From an uncultured Pseudomonadales bacterium (GTDB lineage Bacteria; Pseudomonadota; Gammaproteobacteria; Pseudomonadales; Azotimanducaceae): a DNA stretch of 64,000 nucleotides. Under the pieces are notes generated by a model. That model was not told the DNA's origin. It saw only the letters and a program-made list of their open reading frames with translations, and made no database searches. The position numbers were made by a program, and so were the translations under genes. The stretch covers positions 434,001 through 498,000 of the forward strand of contig CATOTI010000001.1 in NCBI GenBank assembly GCA_951813295.1, written 5' to 3'. Positions 43,676-52,662 of the stretch are shown here, piece by piece. Numbering within the stretch: the first letter of the stretch is position 1; each line of letters begins with the position of its first letter.

Positions 43676-44077
43676 TTGACTGTTATTGTTAGCCCTTCGG
43701 GGCCGAGGAGATCAAATAGGGTGTTGAAGTTACTGAGATTGGTGGCGATCGCTGCTGTGGTTTCGACAGGCGTCGGCGCCGCGGCGCAGGAGGCGGAAAC
43801 CGAGGCACCGCCGACCTATAACCTGAGTGCAGTCGCGCCTGGTCATCTGGACACGGCCTGCAGCGTCGATTGCGATGCCTTCGTCTGCGTGCAAGGTGTC
43901 CGGACCACACAGAACTACTCGCTCGCCACGGCGATCTATCACAACGAAATGGTCCCGGCGCACCGTGATTTCTGCACCAACCGCGGCCGCGTGGCCTGCA
44001 ACAACGTCTGGTTCGTCCCGCAACGCGGCAACCAGTACGTCGTGCACGCATTGACGCAGTGTCGAGAGCGACAATAG
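43676..44077 (+). CDS. Secreted cysteine-containing protein of unknown function
   Basis: A 133-residue protein I do not recognise. A TTG start with AGGAG five bases upstream leads into a signal peptide (KLLRLVAIAAVVSTGVGAAAQ). The mature part has six cysteines (DTACSVDCDAFVCVQG, DFCTNRGRVACNNVW, TQCRERQ), which suggests a disulfide-stabilised periplasmic protein. A GTG 45 bases downstream is a second candidate start. It stands between the ankyrin gene and the convergent VOC gene. Confidence 0.6.
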   Translation: MTVIVSPSGPRRSNRVLKLLRLVAIAAVVSTGVGAAAQEAETEAPPTYNLSAVAPGHLDTACSVDCDAFVCVQGVRTTQNYSLATAIYHNEMVPAHRDFCTNRGRVACNNVWFVPQRGNQYVVHALTQCRERQ

Positions 44078-44108
44078 GGGGAGAATCTCTATCGGACGAC
44101 CTCACGCA

Positions 44109-44483
44109 TCACGTCGATGGCTCGTCTTCGTGGCACACCATTTCGATGTTGTGCCCATCCGGCCCGATGACGAAGGCCGCGTAGTAGCGTCCGCTATATT
44201 CAGGCCGTAAGCCGGGAGCACCATTGTCTTTGGCACCGGCCTCAAGCGCGGCCCGGTAGAAGGCATCCACCTGCTCGCGATGCTCTGCGACGAACGCCAG
44301 ATGAAGATGCGACGGCGTCTCTGGGACGCGTCGGATACAGAGCGACGTTGCGCCGTCCGCGCTCATCTCGATCCCGAGCGGTCCCTCGTAGAAGACGGTG
44401 ATGCCAATGGGTTCCAGGGCCTCGAGGAAGAAGGCCTTGCTGGCTTCGTAGTCGTTGGTGCCGAAGACGATGTGATCAAACAT
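44109..44483 (-). CDS. VOC/glyoxalase superfamily protein
   Basis: A 124-residue protein. The fold starts MFDHIVFGTNDYEASKAFFLEALEPIGITVFY, includes SHLHLAFVAEHREQVDAFYRAALEAGAKDNGAPG and ends YYAAFVIGPDGHNIEMVCHE, which contain typical VOC metal positions (His in DH, Glu in IEMV). I used the ATG at 44483, since residues before it are unlike the family. The following 264 bases, up to the integrase remnant, hold no gene. Confidence 0.88.
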   Translation of the reverse strand: MFDHIVFGTNDYEASKAFFLEALEPIGITVFYEGPLGIEMSADGATSLCIRRVPETPSHLHLAFVAEHREQVDAFYRAALEAGAKDNGAPGLRPEYSGRYYAAFVIGPDGHNIEMVCHEDEPST

Positions 44484-44729
44484 TTGGGGGGCGGCTGAAG
44501 ACGGCTCTTTTGGGTGGTGAAGTAGCGGATTCTTTTTAGATCGAAGCAACGATACGTATAGAGCCGATTGATTCGAACCTTCTGGTTTTTCTCGTCGTTA
44601 GCTCACGCGACGAGTCCCGGCCCGCGAATCGATAGAGTCGGCTATTGGCCCTTCAGCCATTCGCAAGGATCCTATCGAACTCCTCGAAGACGTGCTTGTC
44701 AGCGGGCCGGTCGTAGTTCGAAAGGATAG

Positions 44730-44738
44730 ATATGGTGG
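44730..44738. repeat. Candidate left attachment-site copy (ATATGGTGG)
   Basis: The nine bases ATATGGTGG occur just past the 3' end of the integrase remnant. The same nine bases occur at 54338-54346, where they span the 3' end (CCACCA) of the tRNA-Ala gene. A nine-base match is short and could be chance, but the places agree with an integration into a tRNA 3' end. Confidence 0.3.
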
Positions 44739-44747
44739 TGTCCACGC

Positions 44748-45383
44748 TCAGGGATTACAGTCTTCGAAGGCGCCTACGGTTACGCGGCTCTCGCACATGT
44801 TCTCGGATGCACGGAGCGATAATCGACCGCGGGTTTTATCTTCCGGCGCTCGTAGCAGGAGCCGCGGCTGATCCCACGAGAGCGTGAAAGGGTTGTAGTC
44901 GACTCGGACCAGTTCGTGCTGCATCCAGTAGTTGAACATCCGGCGGAACTCGGCCTGCCGTAGGGCTTGCTGATGGTGCGTCAGTGTCTCCCACCAACGA
45001 GCGATGTCCTTTCGCTTGATGTCGCCGCGATCCGGAAACAGCTCGGCGAACCGATACATCACGTACGTACGGTTGCGCCAGCTGGTCTTCGACTTTGGAA
45101 ATGGAGTCGAGGACTCCTGGTGCGCGATGTAGCGGTCGACTGCGTAGCGGGTCGAGCCTCTGTGCGGTTTGTTGCGCGTAGACGGTTCATAGCTATCTCT
45201 GACGGCATTGGCTTCTTCTGCGACGCGGTTCGCCTCAGCTACGGAATCGGCTTGGAACGTCTTGAACGACCGATCGGTACGGCAGTATCGAAAGTAGCCT
45301 GGGCGGCCGCGAGCATCTTTGTACAGGTTGTCGGCCAGCTCTACGCCGTCAACGATCCGACGTTTCTTTTGCCCCACTTTCAT
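44748..45383 (-). CDS. Tyrosine-recombinase-like integrase, N-terminal part only
   Basis: A 211-residue protein. It has a DNA-binding arm-type start (RRIVDGVELADNLYKDARGRPGYFRYCRT), then a SAM-like core-binding domain: RYAVDRYIAHQESS and SWRNRTYVMYRFAELFPDRGDIKRKDIARWWETL with LRQAEFRRMFNYWMQHELV. The catalytic domain with R-H-x-x-R-Y is missing, so it is a truncated or N-terminal-only integrase. It overlaps the excisionase-like gene by four bases, as in prophage int-xis units. Confidence 0.6.
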   Translation of the reverse strand: MKVGQKKRRIVDGVELADNLYKDARGRPGYFRYCRTDRSFKTFQADSVAEANRVAEEANAVRDSYEPSTRNKPHRGSTRYAVDRYIAHQESSTPFPKSKTSWRNRTYVMYRFAELFPDRGDIKRKDIARWWETLTHHQQALRQAEFRRMFNYWMQHELVRVDYNPFTLSWDQPRLLLRAPEDKTRGRLSLRASENMCESRVTVGAFEDCNP

Positions 45384-45583
45384 CCCAGCAGATCAACTCC
45401 GTTCAGTTGTTCTACATTCGGCGCCGGTCCGAGCGCAAATTGATCCGCATCGACGAAGACCTGACTGCCGATCACCCGACCAGGCACTTCGCCCGACTCG
45501 ACCCATTCTCGGACAGTTTTGAGCGGAGGTTTCGAGTCGTCTTCAAACGTCTCTCTGACCCACTGTCGAGCTTTGACTAGCAT
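45380..45583 (-). CDS. Excisionase-like MerR/AlpA-type DNA-binding protein
   Basis: A 67-residue protein. It contains PPLKTVREWVESGEVPGRVIGSQVFVDADQFALG, the helix-turn-helix plus wing typical of small phage excisionases and AlpA-type regulators (usually W-x(3)-G-x-I/V-P-x-R-x-G-x-R). It sits between the helicase remnant (overlapping its stop by seven bases) and the integrase part (overlap of four bases), which suggests these three were one operon. Confidence 0.65.
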   Translation of the reverse strand: MLVKARQWVRETFEDDSKPPLKTVREWVESGEVPGRVIGSQVFVDADQFALGPAPNVEQLNGVDLLG

Positions 45584-46935
45584 GCTCGTCTCTCCGTTGC
45601 GTTCCGAGCCACTGCCCGCAGCAGCTCGGCGAGCGTCTTGCCTTTGCCCTCGAGCGCGGCGATCACGTCTCGTCGATCGAGTCCTCGACGACCAGTCGAT
45701 GTGCGATCACGGGCTTCTCTTGGCCTTGGCGGTGAAGCCGGCCGTTGAACTGCACATACTCTTCGAGGCTCCACGTGAGCCCGTACCAGACGAGGTGGTG
45801 CGCTCCGCGTGGAAGGTTCAACCCGTGGCCAGCGCTCGCCGGGTGGGCTAGGAGGAGCGGCACCTCGCCGCGTCCCCAACGCTCGATCGCGCCAGCTTCG
45901 GTCACGCTCACGGCCTCGGGGTGACGCTCCCTGATCCGTTCCTCGTCGAACTAAAAGCTGTACGCGAGGAGCACGTTGTCGTTGATCTCCCCAAGCAGAT
46001 CGTCGAACGCGTCGAGCTTGGCGGTGTGCAAGCTGTGAACATCTCGTTCGGCGTCGTAAATCGATCCCTGGCACACCTGGCGAAGTTTGTTGGCGAGTAC
46101 GGCGGCGGAGCCGGCCACCACGTTTGCGCCTTCCTCGTCGAGAGCGATCAGAAACTCGCGTTCGAGCTTGCAATATTGCTTGCGTGCCACCGGCGGTAGG
46201 TCGACGACGACATCGCGAACGATCAAGTCGGGCATGTCGAGGTAGTCGTCGGCGGAAAGACGTAGCGTGATATCGGCGACTCGCTCGTGGATCTCATTGG
46301 GCGCTCCCGGCAGCGGGCGCACTTCGTGGGTGAATCGGTTCTCGTCGAACCATCGCCGTTTGAAGTCCGTAAAGGTCCGACCCAATCGCTCTCCGCCATC
46401 TAGCAGATAGAACTGGCTCCAGAGGTCAGTCAGCCCGTTGGTGGCGGGCGTCGCCGTCAGCGCCACCGCGTGGTCGGCCATATGGCTTGACACGCTTCAG
46501 CTTCTTGAAGCGTTTTGTGGAAGGCGATTTGAAGCTCGACGACTCATCGATCACCACGGCGTCGAACGGCCAGGTGTCCTTCGGGAACTGGTCGCACAGC
46601 CACGGGATGGACTCGCGGTTGGTTATTTAAATCTCTGCGTCCGCCCTCAGAGCTTTCGCTCGCTGTTTCGCGGAACCGACTACGAGCGAATAGCGTAGTT
46701 GCTTGGTGTGCGACCATGCCCCGATCTCGAAAGGCCAAACGTATCGCGCGACGCGTAGGGGCGCGATGACGAGAGCCTTCGAGACGTCGCATGTCATGAA
46801 GAGATCGGCAATGGCGGTAAGGGTCGCGGCGGTCTTCCCGGTACCGCAATCGGCGAAGAGCGCACAGCCTCGATGCGTCTTCACGAACTCTGCCGCACGT
46901 CGTTGATAGCCGTGAAGGTCGTCGCTACTCAACAT
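45577..46935 (-). pseudogene. Phage-type SNF2/DEAD helicase, broken
   Basis: The parts on the minus strand read as one helicase in order. MLSSDDLHGYQRRAAEFVKTHRG leads to the Walker A motif ADCGTGKTAATLTAI; then ADAEI, a TAA at 46627, and ITNRESIPW, AVVIDESSSFKS (DExx motif); a frameshift near 46485, then HAVALTATPATNGLTDLW; LLAYSF, a TAG at 45951, then FDEERIRERHPEAV; HGLNLPRGAHHLVWYGLTWSLEEYVQFNGRLHRQGQ is motif VI; a frameshift near 45662, then VIAALEGKGKTLAELL to the stop at 45577. Two in-frame stops and two frameshifts show it cannot make a full protein. It resembles phage-encoded SNF2 helicases. Confidence 0.85.
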
Positions 46936-48553
46936 AGGAGTAGTACCTTCTCGTCGCTACGGCGCTTACGGCCGAGCGCGTAAGCCCGAATGCTTCGCCA
47001 ATGATCGTGGTTTTGACGCCGCGCGAGCGTAGGATCTCCGTCGCATCGATCGCAGATGAACCGTCTGTGTAGACCTGCCCGTCTGCCGTTCCCGGGTTGT
47101 CGAATCCCCAAGCGTCGTCCGGCTGTTTCGACCCCGCTACTTCGGTAGCCGCCGAGTGCGATGTGAAAATATATTCCTTGCCGTAAGCATCGGAGCCATC
47201 GGCCCCCGCAGGACTCGCGAAGACGTTGATGTAAGTGATGTCCGTATCTGCGGGAGCCTTGTACCCCATCGCAATAACGTAGTCGGTCGAAACCGGGGTG
47301 AACGAGTCGCCGGTCGCGTCGGAATTCTCGTGCGCGTACCACTGACCGGCGGCCGCATCGAACGTCGCGGTGAACAGGCCAAAATCACAAGCGGTGCCCG
47401 GTTGATTGGCCCAACCGAACCGGGTTTCTGCGTCGGTCGCCCCCCACACGATGTAGAAGCGGTCGTCGCGAGGATCGTTCGCCCCCTCCCACGGCGTGTA
47501 CAGGTCCGCCGTGGAGGTGTTAATCGTGCGCACGGTCGTCTGATCCGGCAGCACGAAATCACCTTGAGTGAACTCGATTTCGCCCGCATTAGTCGATCCG
47601 GCCGCGCGGTTCTCCGTGATCTTGCATTCCAGCACGCCGCCTGTAGCGACACGAATCCCCGGTGGCACGGCGTCTATTCCGTCCGCGCCATCGCTCCCAT
47701 CGTCCCCGTACCGACCAACAACGCCATCCCAGGACCAGGTATCCGTAACAGCGTCGTCGAACGCTGGCGCGCCCTCGATGGCCCGTGAGTATCGGTGCAA
47801 GTACGGATTGCTCGCGTCGATTGTAGAAGCGCCGTCTGTGTAGGTCTGGCTGTCTGCCGTTCCGGGGTTGTAAAAACCCCATGAATCCGACGGCTGCTTT
47901 GATCCGGCGACCTCAGTTGCAGCCGAGTGCGACGTGAAGATGTATTCCTTGCCGTGGGCGTCCGCTCCGTCGGCTCCGTCTGAGCCGTCCTGACCAGGTT
48001 CACCCGACCACTTGAATGGTGAGGACCAGTCCTCTAGGACCGTCGTGCCGTCAAGAGAAAGGCGTGCAAGCGATACCCAAGTGAACTGGCCGCCCGGAGG
48101 TGTTGTCGGTGCTGTTGCCCAACCCGACGGGTTCGGATCAAGACTCGTCGGTGACGTGGGCTGCGACGCGGCGTTTTTGTAGACGAACTTCGTCACACCG
48201 AGCGCCGAACCCGGCGTACTCACCACTGTGTTTTGAACGACGTCGTTGTCGCTCTCGGTACCGTTGTTCAGCACCGCTCTCGCGATGATCTTGTAGGTCT
48301 CGCCATCGGCCGGGAGCTGGAATCGACAGACATCGTTGGCGGCGCATTGGAAGTGCGGCACGGGGTCAGGATCCGCCGACCGTCGCGCTGTCGTTCCTAC
48401 CGACCAACTCCACCGAGGATTTACGGTCGCGCATCCGTCGCGCCGAGAGCAGGGACTTTGGCGGAAGACGGATATGCTGCTCGCACGCTGGTGGTTCGAC
48501 GAGGCAGGTGGCGAGGACATCATTGCCGACATCCGCGATGACTCGGCTATCAA
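46925..48553 (-). pseudogene. Tail-fibre-like protein fragment fused to an HTH fragment
   Basis: A long open frame whose middle is phage tail-fibre or host-specificity-like: collagen-type GQDGSDGADGADAHG and two 47-codon copies of KEYIFTSHSAATEVAGSKQ (47813-47953 and 47042-47182). The second copy ends DGSSAIDA and then runs straight into TEILRSRGVKTTIIGEAFG and TRSAVSAVATRRYYSYVE, which looks like the end of an unrelated helix-turn-helix protein adjoining the helicase gene. A deletion has probably fused two genes. The first 55 or so residues are unlike the family, so the 5' end is lost as well. Confidence 0.6.
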
Positions 48554-48799
48554 GAGTCGGCTTGGAAATCATTACGGTCCGGCCGAGAAAGAGGAGGTCG
48601 GCCGGACTGGCATCAAGCCATCGCATGACGCTCGATCGGAATCGGTGGGAGCGGGAGAGTGCGGACGAAGCCAGAGGTGTGGCGTTTTCGGTTGTGTGAA
48701 CGCGCGCACAAGCGAAGAGACCGGCAACGTCATCAAACACGGCCGACTAACGAAGCTGTATTGGGAAGCGACGACGGCGGGCGTGCTTCTTGGAGTGGG

Positions 48800-49036
48800 A
48801 TGAGAGCGGCTAGAGCGGCAAGAACAGGACGCAGAAAACTCAATCGCGCCGAGATTAAGGCCAAGCCGCAAGGCGCGTTCGTGCACGTCGATGGCCGGGG
48901 ACGCCGTGAGCGACTTGGCATCCGCCACACGAGGCGCGGGCCCGTATTCTGTGATGTGACTTACGATGATGGGGCCCCGGTGTTTCGCGACATCCGCCCG
49001 CACCGGAACTCGGACGACATCGAGGACGACGACTAG
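48800..49036 (+). CDS. Small basic/acidic protein of unknown function in the element
   Basis: A 78-residue frame starting MRAARAARTGRRKLNRAEIK, then GAFVHVDGRGRRERLGIRHTRRGPVFCDVTYDDGAPVFRDI and an acidic end DDIEDDD. GGAGTGG precedes the ATG. I do not know a family. The preceding 430 bases (48370-48800) hold short frames on both strands that I could not assign and treat as degraded sequence. Confidence 0.4.
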   Translation: MRAARAARTGRRKLNRAEIKAKPQGAFVHVDGRGRRERLGIRHTRRGPVFCDVTYDDGAPVFRDIRPHRNSDDIEDDD

Positions 49037-49170
49037 CTTGAGTCCCCAAGGCGAGACTTCCGCCACTTCCGCCAACTGGTAACTCGAAGCATTTCGCGGG
49101 GGTGATCTCTGGGCGGCCATCAAAAAACTGCGAGATGGTAGTGTATGGGGAGCCGCCGAGGACTGACCCC

Positions 49171-50283
49171 ATGACCGATCTCATTGACCGTCTTCAAGAA
49201 CTTCGACGACGAGCGGAGAGCCAGCGCGATCACCTCAAGACGGAGGAAGCCACCAAGAACGCGCTTGTCATGCCCTTACTTTCGGCTCTCGGCTATGACG
49301 TGTTCGATCCGCTCGTTGTTATCCCGGAATTCACTGCTGATGTCGGGACTAAGAAGGGCGAAAAAGTCGATTACGCGATCATGCGCGACGGTGAAGTCTC
49401 GATCCTGATCGAATGTAAGAAAATCGATTCCGTGCTCGACGCTGAACACACGGCCCAGCTCTTCCGGTATTTCACGGTGACAGAAGCCCGCTTCGCGGTT
49501 CTCACGAACGGCGCCGAGTATCGTTTCTTCACCGATATCGAAGCTCCAAATCGTATGGACGAGCGCCCCTTTTTCGTTTTCGATCTTATGGCTTTCGAAG
49601 ACCATCACATCGAGGAGCTAAAGAAATTTAGCTACGCGAACTTTTCGCTTGACGAGATCCTCGAGACGGCCAGTGCGTTGAAGTACGTGGGCGCCGTAAA
49701 GGCGATCCTCGCGCGGGAGCTCGAACAGCCATCCGAGGCGTTCGTCAAATTCTTTGTTTCACAGATTTACGACGGACGAATTACGCAACAGGTCTTGGAG
49801 CAGTTCACTCAGATCGTTGCGGAAGCACGCGTTCAATTCATCAATGACCAGATCAAGGCAAGATTTACATCTGCACTGAAACCAGAGCACGCGGTTAGCG
49901 CCGATAGCGCTGACCAGGAGCAAGGCGGTGACGTCGTCACAACGGACGAAGAACTCGAGGCGTATCACATCGTTCGAGCAATCGTGTCCGAAGTCGTTGA
50001 TCCCGAACGAGTAGCAATTCGTGACACGAAGAGTTACTGCGGTGTTCTACTCGACGACAACAATCGTCGGCCGATATGCCGATTGCATTTCAACTACTCA
50101 CAGAAGTATCTGGGGGTCTTCCGGGACAAATCTGAGACCCGCATCCCCATAGCAGGCCCCTCCGAGATCGTCGTCCATGCAGCCACTATCAAAGCCACCG
50201 TTGAGGAGTACCTCAGTCCCAACGAGCGGCGCGACGAGAACCAAAACCATGGCGAGGATCGCTTGCGTCATAACGACTACTGA
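49171..50283 (+). CDS. Stand-alone type I restriction HsdR-N-type nuclease
   Basis: A 370-residue protein. An opening coiled-coil-like helix LIDRLQELRRRAESQRDHLKTEEATKNALVMPLLSALGYDVF leads to the PD-(D/E)xK core: GEKVDYAIMRDGEVSILIECKKID gives the Asp and E-x-K residues, as in the N-terminal nuclease domain of HsdR. The helicase part of HsdR is absent, and a region with many strand-like segments follows (ICRLHFNYSQKYLGVF). Such proteins occur in prophages and defence islands. No methylase or specificity gene lies nearby. The ATG at 49171 begins the family-like part. Confidence 0.78.
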   Translation: MTDLIDRLQELRRRAESQRDHLKTEEATKNALVMPLLSALGYDVFDPLVVIPEFTADVGTKKGEKVDYAIMRDGEVSILIECKKIDSVLDAEHTAQLFRYFTVTEARFAVLTNGAEYRFFTDIEAPNRMDERPFFVFDLMAFEDHHIEELKKFSYANFSLDEILETASALKYVGAVKAILARELEQPSEAFVKFFVSQIYDGRITQQVLEQFTQIVAEARVQFINDQIKARFTSALKPEHAVSADSADQEQGGDVVTTDEELEAYHIVRAIVSEVVDPERVAIRDTKSYCGVLLDDNNRRPICRLHFNYSQKYLGVFRDKSETRIPIAGPSEIVVHAATIKATVEEYLSPNERRDENQNHGEDRLRHNDY

Positions 50284-50530
50284 ACCGCACGAACCGATCG
50301 AGAACTACGCTGCGCCCGGAAACGGAACGACTTTGACGTCAGCCACATAAGCCTCGTCCACGCCTATCGGTGGTCGATGGGTGAAGGAGTCCGACGACGC
50401 CGCCCCGGTCACGGGGATCAAGACGCACCGTGGTGGGATCACAAGAGGGTATTGGAAGGCGGGCGACGCGGTAATCGCGACTGGTCAGTTCTAGAGTCGC
50501 CGTAGGGACTTGGGGATTTAGGTTGTAGGA
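50284..50530. other. Intergenic stretch without recognisable gene
   Basis: About 247 bases between the nuclease gene and the end of the pentapeptide gene. I see no conserved frame on either strand and no repeat or RNA-like fold that I can support. Confidence 0.4.
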
Positions 50531-51455
50531 CTACTCGGCATCGTCGCGCGGTTCTGGAATGGGTTCACCGCAGGCGAGTTCTTCGTCGCGATAGGCGGTC
50601 GACCAGTTCTTCGCCTTTGTAACCTGATCGCAGTCGAGGCGTCTGGCGGATCGAAGATCGACCCCGCTGAGATTCGCAGCTTGGAGAGTGGTCTTTGTAA
50701 GATCTGCCTCACGGAGATCGGCGTGCCTAAGATCGGCCTCCGTAAGATCAGCCTCGCGGAGGTCGGCCATATTGAGGCTAGCCCCAAAGAGTTTTGCTCT
50801 GGTGAGATCGGTGGTTGGTCGGTACCTCGGGAACATGAGTGGGGGTGATGGTGATATACCCGAGTCCCGGGTACGACCAGAATCTGCTTGCGAGCCAGTT
50901 CGGTTGCCGTGTCGCTAAGAACGGCTCCGCTAAGATCGGCGAAGTGGAGAAAAGCCTTGCTGAGATTGGCTTGGAAGAGTGTAGCCTCGCTGAGATTGGT
51001 GTGGTGGAGGTCCGCTCCGTTGAGATCGGCCCCAACAAGATAGGCTCGGCTGAGATTGGCACCTTCGAGAACGGTGTTGCTGAGATCGACCCCGGGTAGG
51101 TATATCTCGCTGAGACTAGCGCCGCGGAGAGTGACTTCGTTGAGGCTGTCCTTGAATGTCCAGACGAGATCTCGAAGCTCGATGACAGACTCTTCGTGCA
51201 TTTGGGCATCGCCAACGAACGTCAACACTGCGGACCACGGATTCCCGAGAATTGGCGCCCACCTCGCTGCACGGTTGCCACCCGTCCAAGGGCTTGCTTG
51301 TACTGTGCTCCGCTCGTCTGGGCGATTAGGGCATTCACGCGGTTCTCAACTCGATCGAGCCTGTTTTCGTAGTAGCCCACCGCGAGTGCGTGGAGAGCCA
51401 AGTATGAGCTGATGAGCCAGAACCCAATACTCGGCTGCTTCTCCTCTTTCGGGTG

Positions 51456-51459
51456 CCAG
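51456..51459 (+). repeat. Target-site duplication, left copy (CCAG)
   Basis: CCAG directly before the left end of the IS matches CCAG directly after its right end at 52659-52662. A four-base duplication is usual for the IS407 group of the IS3 family. Confidence 0.85.
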
Positions 51460-51523
51460 TGACCTGCTAGGCGATTTTCGGACCGTTCGATAGTTGAGAG
51501 GATGGCTTCCGACGGAGGAAGTC

Positions 51524-51787
51524 ATGAAGCAGAGTCGATTCACGGAAGAGCAGATGGTGCGGATCCTCAGGGAGACGGACCGGGAGTCGGTTCCCAAGGT
51601 CGCCAAGCGCCACGGGGTCAGCGAACAAACGATCTATGCCTGGCGCAAGAAGTACGGTGGCGGCGACGTCAACGACGTGCGCAAGCTCAAGCAGCTCGAA
51701 CAAGAGAACGCCCGGCTGAAGAAGCTGTTGGCGGAGCGCGATCTCGAGGTCGAGATCATGAAGGAGATCCAGGCAAAAAAGTGGTGA
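51524..51787 (+). CDS. IS3-family transposase OrfA
   Basis: An 87-residue DNA-binding part. MKQSRFTEEQMVRILRETDR followed by VPKVAKRHGVSEQTIYAWRKKYGG is the helix-turn-helix of the IS3 OrfA family, followed by a leucine zipper (LKQLEQENARLKKLLAERDLEVEIMKEI). It ends shortly after the slippery A6G. The ATG at 51524 gives the family-typical start. Its product joins OrfB by a -1 ribosomal frameshift to form the OrfAB transposase. Confidence 0.93.
   Translation: MKQSRFTEEQMVRILRETDRESVPKVAKRHGVSEQTIYAWRKKYGGGDVNDVRKLKQLEQENARLKKLLAERDLEVEIMKEIQAKKW
51775..51781 (+). other. Programmed -1 frameshift slippery heptamer (A6G)
   Basis: AAAAAAG lies at the end of OrfA six bases before its TGA. OrfB is in the -1 frame. 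This matches the usual A-AAA-AAG signal that makes the OrfAB fusion in IS3-family elements. Confidence 0.88.
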
Positions 51788-52626
51788 GCGCCCGCGTTCG
51801 ACGGCAGCAAGTGATGTACGCCATACGCCGGGGTCTGTCCCAACGACGGGCTTGTCGCCTTGTTTCCGTGGCGCGATCGGCGCTCGCCTACCGCTCACGT
51901 CTCGAGGCCAAGGATGCGCCTGTTCTCGCGGTGATGAAGCGCCTCGCGGCGCAGCGTCCGCGCTTCGGCTATCGCCGTATCCAGGTGCTCATGGATCGCG
52001 AGGGCTACCCAATGAGCTTCGACCGAACGTATCGCTTGTGGCGCAAAGCCGCGCTACAAGTGCCGAAGAAGCGCCCCAGGCGGCGTTTGGCGTCGCAACC
52101 GAGGCCTCGGCCGGCGACACGAGCCAACGACCTCTGGGCGATCGACTTCGTGTTCGACCGTTGTGCCAATGGTCAGGTACTCAAGTGCCTGACGGTGGTG
52201 GACGAGTTCACCCATGCATGTCTGTCGATCAACGTGGCGGGTCGACTCCGATCACGCCAGGTCATTGCCGAGCTCATCCGGCTGATGAGTCTGCACGGAG
52301 CACCGCGTGCCATTCGATCGGACCACGGTCCGGAGTTCGTGGCGTCCGCGGTTCGACGATGGCTACGACAGGAGGGCATCGACACCGCGTTCATCGAGCC
52401 GGGTAAACCCTGGCAGAACGGCATCAACGAGAGCTTCAACGGCAAGTTTCGCGACGAGTGCTTGAATATGGAATGGTTCCGCACACGTCGCGAAGCTCGC
52501 ATCCTGATCGAGCAATGGCGCCGCGACTACAACGCCGTCCGGCCGCACTCGAGCCTCGGTTATCTCACCCCCAACGAGTTCATCAACCAGTTGCCCCAGG
52601 AGGCAATTTCAACCGCCATCCTCTAG
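51781..52626 (+). CDS. IS3-family transposase OrfB (catalytic part)
   Basis: A DDE transposase catalytic domain. The N-terminal HTH_21-type part RRGLSQRRACRLVSVARSALAYRSR leads to the rve integrase core. ATRANDLWAIDFVFD carries the first Asp, AIRSDHGPEFVASAV the second Asp, and NGINESFNGKFRDECLNMEW the Glu, so the DDE triad is complete. The end HSSLGYLTPNEFINQLPQ is usual for the family. It can start at GTG 51781 or 51784 but is normally made as OrfAB. All motifs are intact, so it may still be active. Confidence 0.93.
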   Translation: MVSARVRRQQVMYAIRRGLSQRRACRLVSVARSALAYRSRLEAKDAPVLAVMKRLAAQRPRFGYRRIQVLMDREGYPMSFDRTYRLWRKAALQVPKKRPRRRLASQPRPRPATRANDLWAIDFVFDRCANGQVLKCLTVVDEFTHACLSINVAGRLRSRQVIAELIRLMSLHGAPRAIRSDHGPEFVASAVRRWLRQEGIDTAFIEPGKPWQNGINESFNGKFRDECLNMEWFRTRREARILIEQWRRDYNAVRPHSSLGYLTPNEFINQLPQEAISTAIL

Positions 52627-52658
52627 TTTTGATTGGTCCGAAGAAATCAAGCAGGCCA

Positions 52659-52662
52659 CCAG
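52659..52662 (+). repeat. Target-site duplication, right copy (CCAG)
   Basis: Right-hand copy of the four-base target duplication of the IS3-family element; see the left copy at 51456-51459. Confidence 0.85.

Larger units (their letters stand above)
51460..52658 (+). mobile_element. Complete IS3-family insertion sequence (IS407-like group)
   Basis: The element is 1199 bp. The left end TGACCTGCTAGGCGATTTTC and the right end, read inward, TGGCCTGCTTGATTTC-TTC are imperfect inverted repeats that continue with CGGACC. It carries OrfA and OrfB with a -1 frameshift signal and is flanked by a four-base duplication. It inserted into the pentapeptide-repeat gene, with its genes on the opposite strand to that gene. 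Confidence 0.92.

Noticed and set aside
46438..46906. Plus-strand frames opposite the helicase
   Set aside because: They are antisense to readable Walker A and DExx motifs of the helicase.
48336..48803. 155-residue plus-strand frame opposite the tail-fibre fragment
   Set aside because: Its beginning is antisense to the tail-like gene and the remainder matches nothing; I left the stretch unassigned.
51346..51606. 86-residue minus-strand frame spanning the left IS end
   Set aside because: It mixes part of the interrupted pentapeptide gene in a wrong frame with IS sequence.
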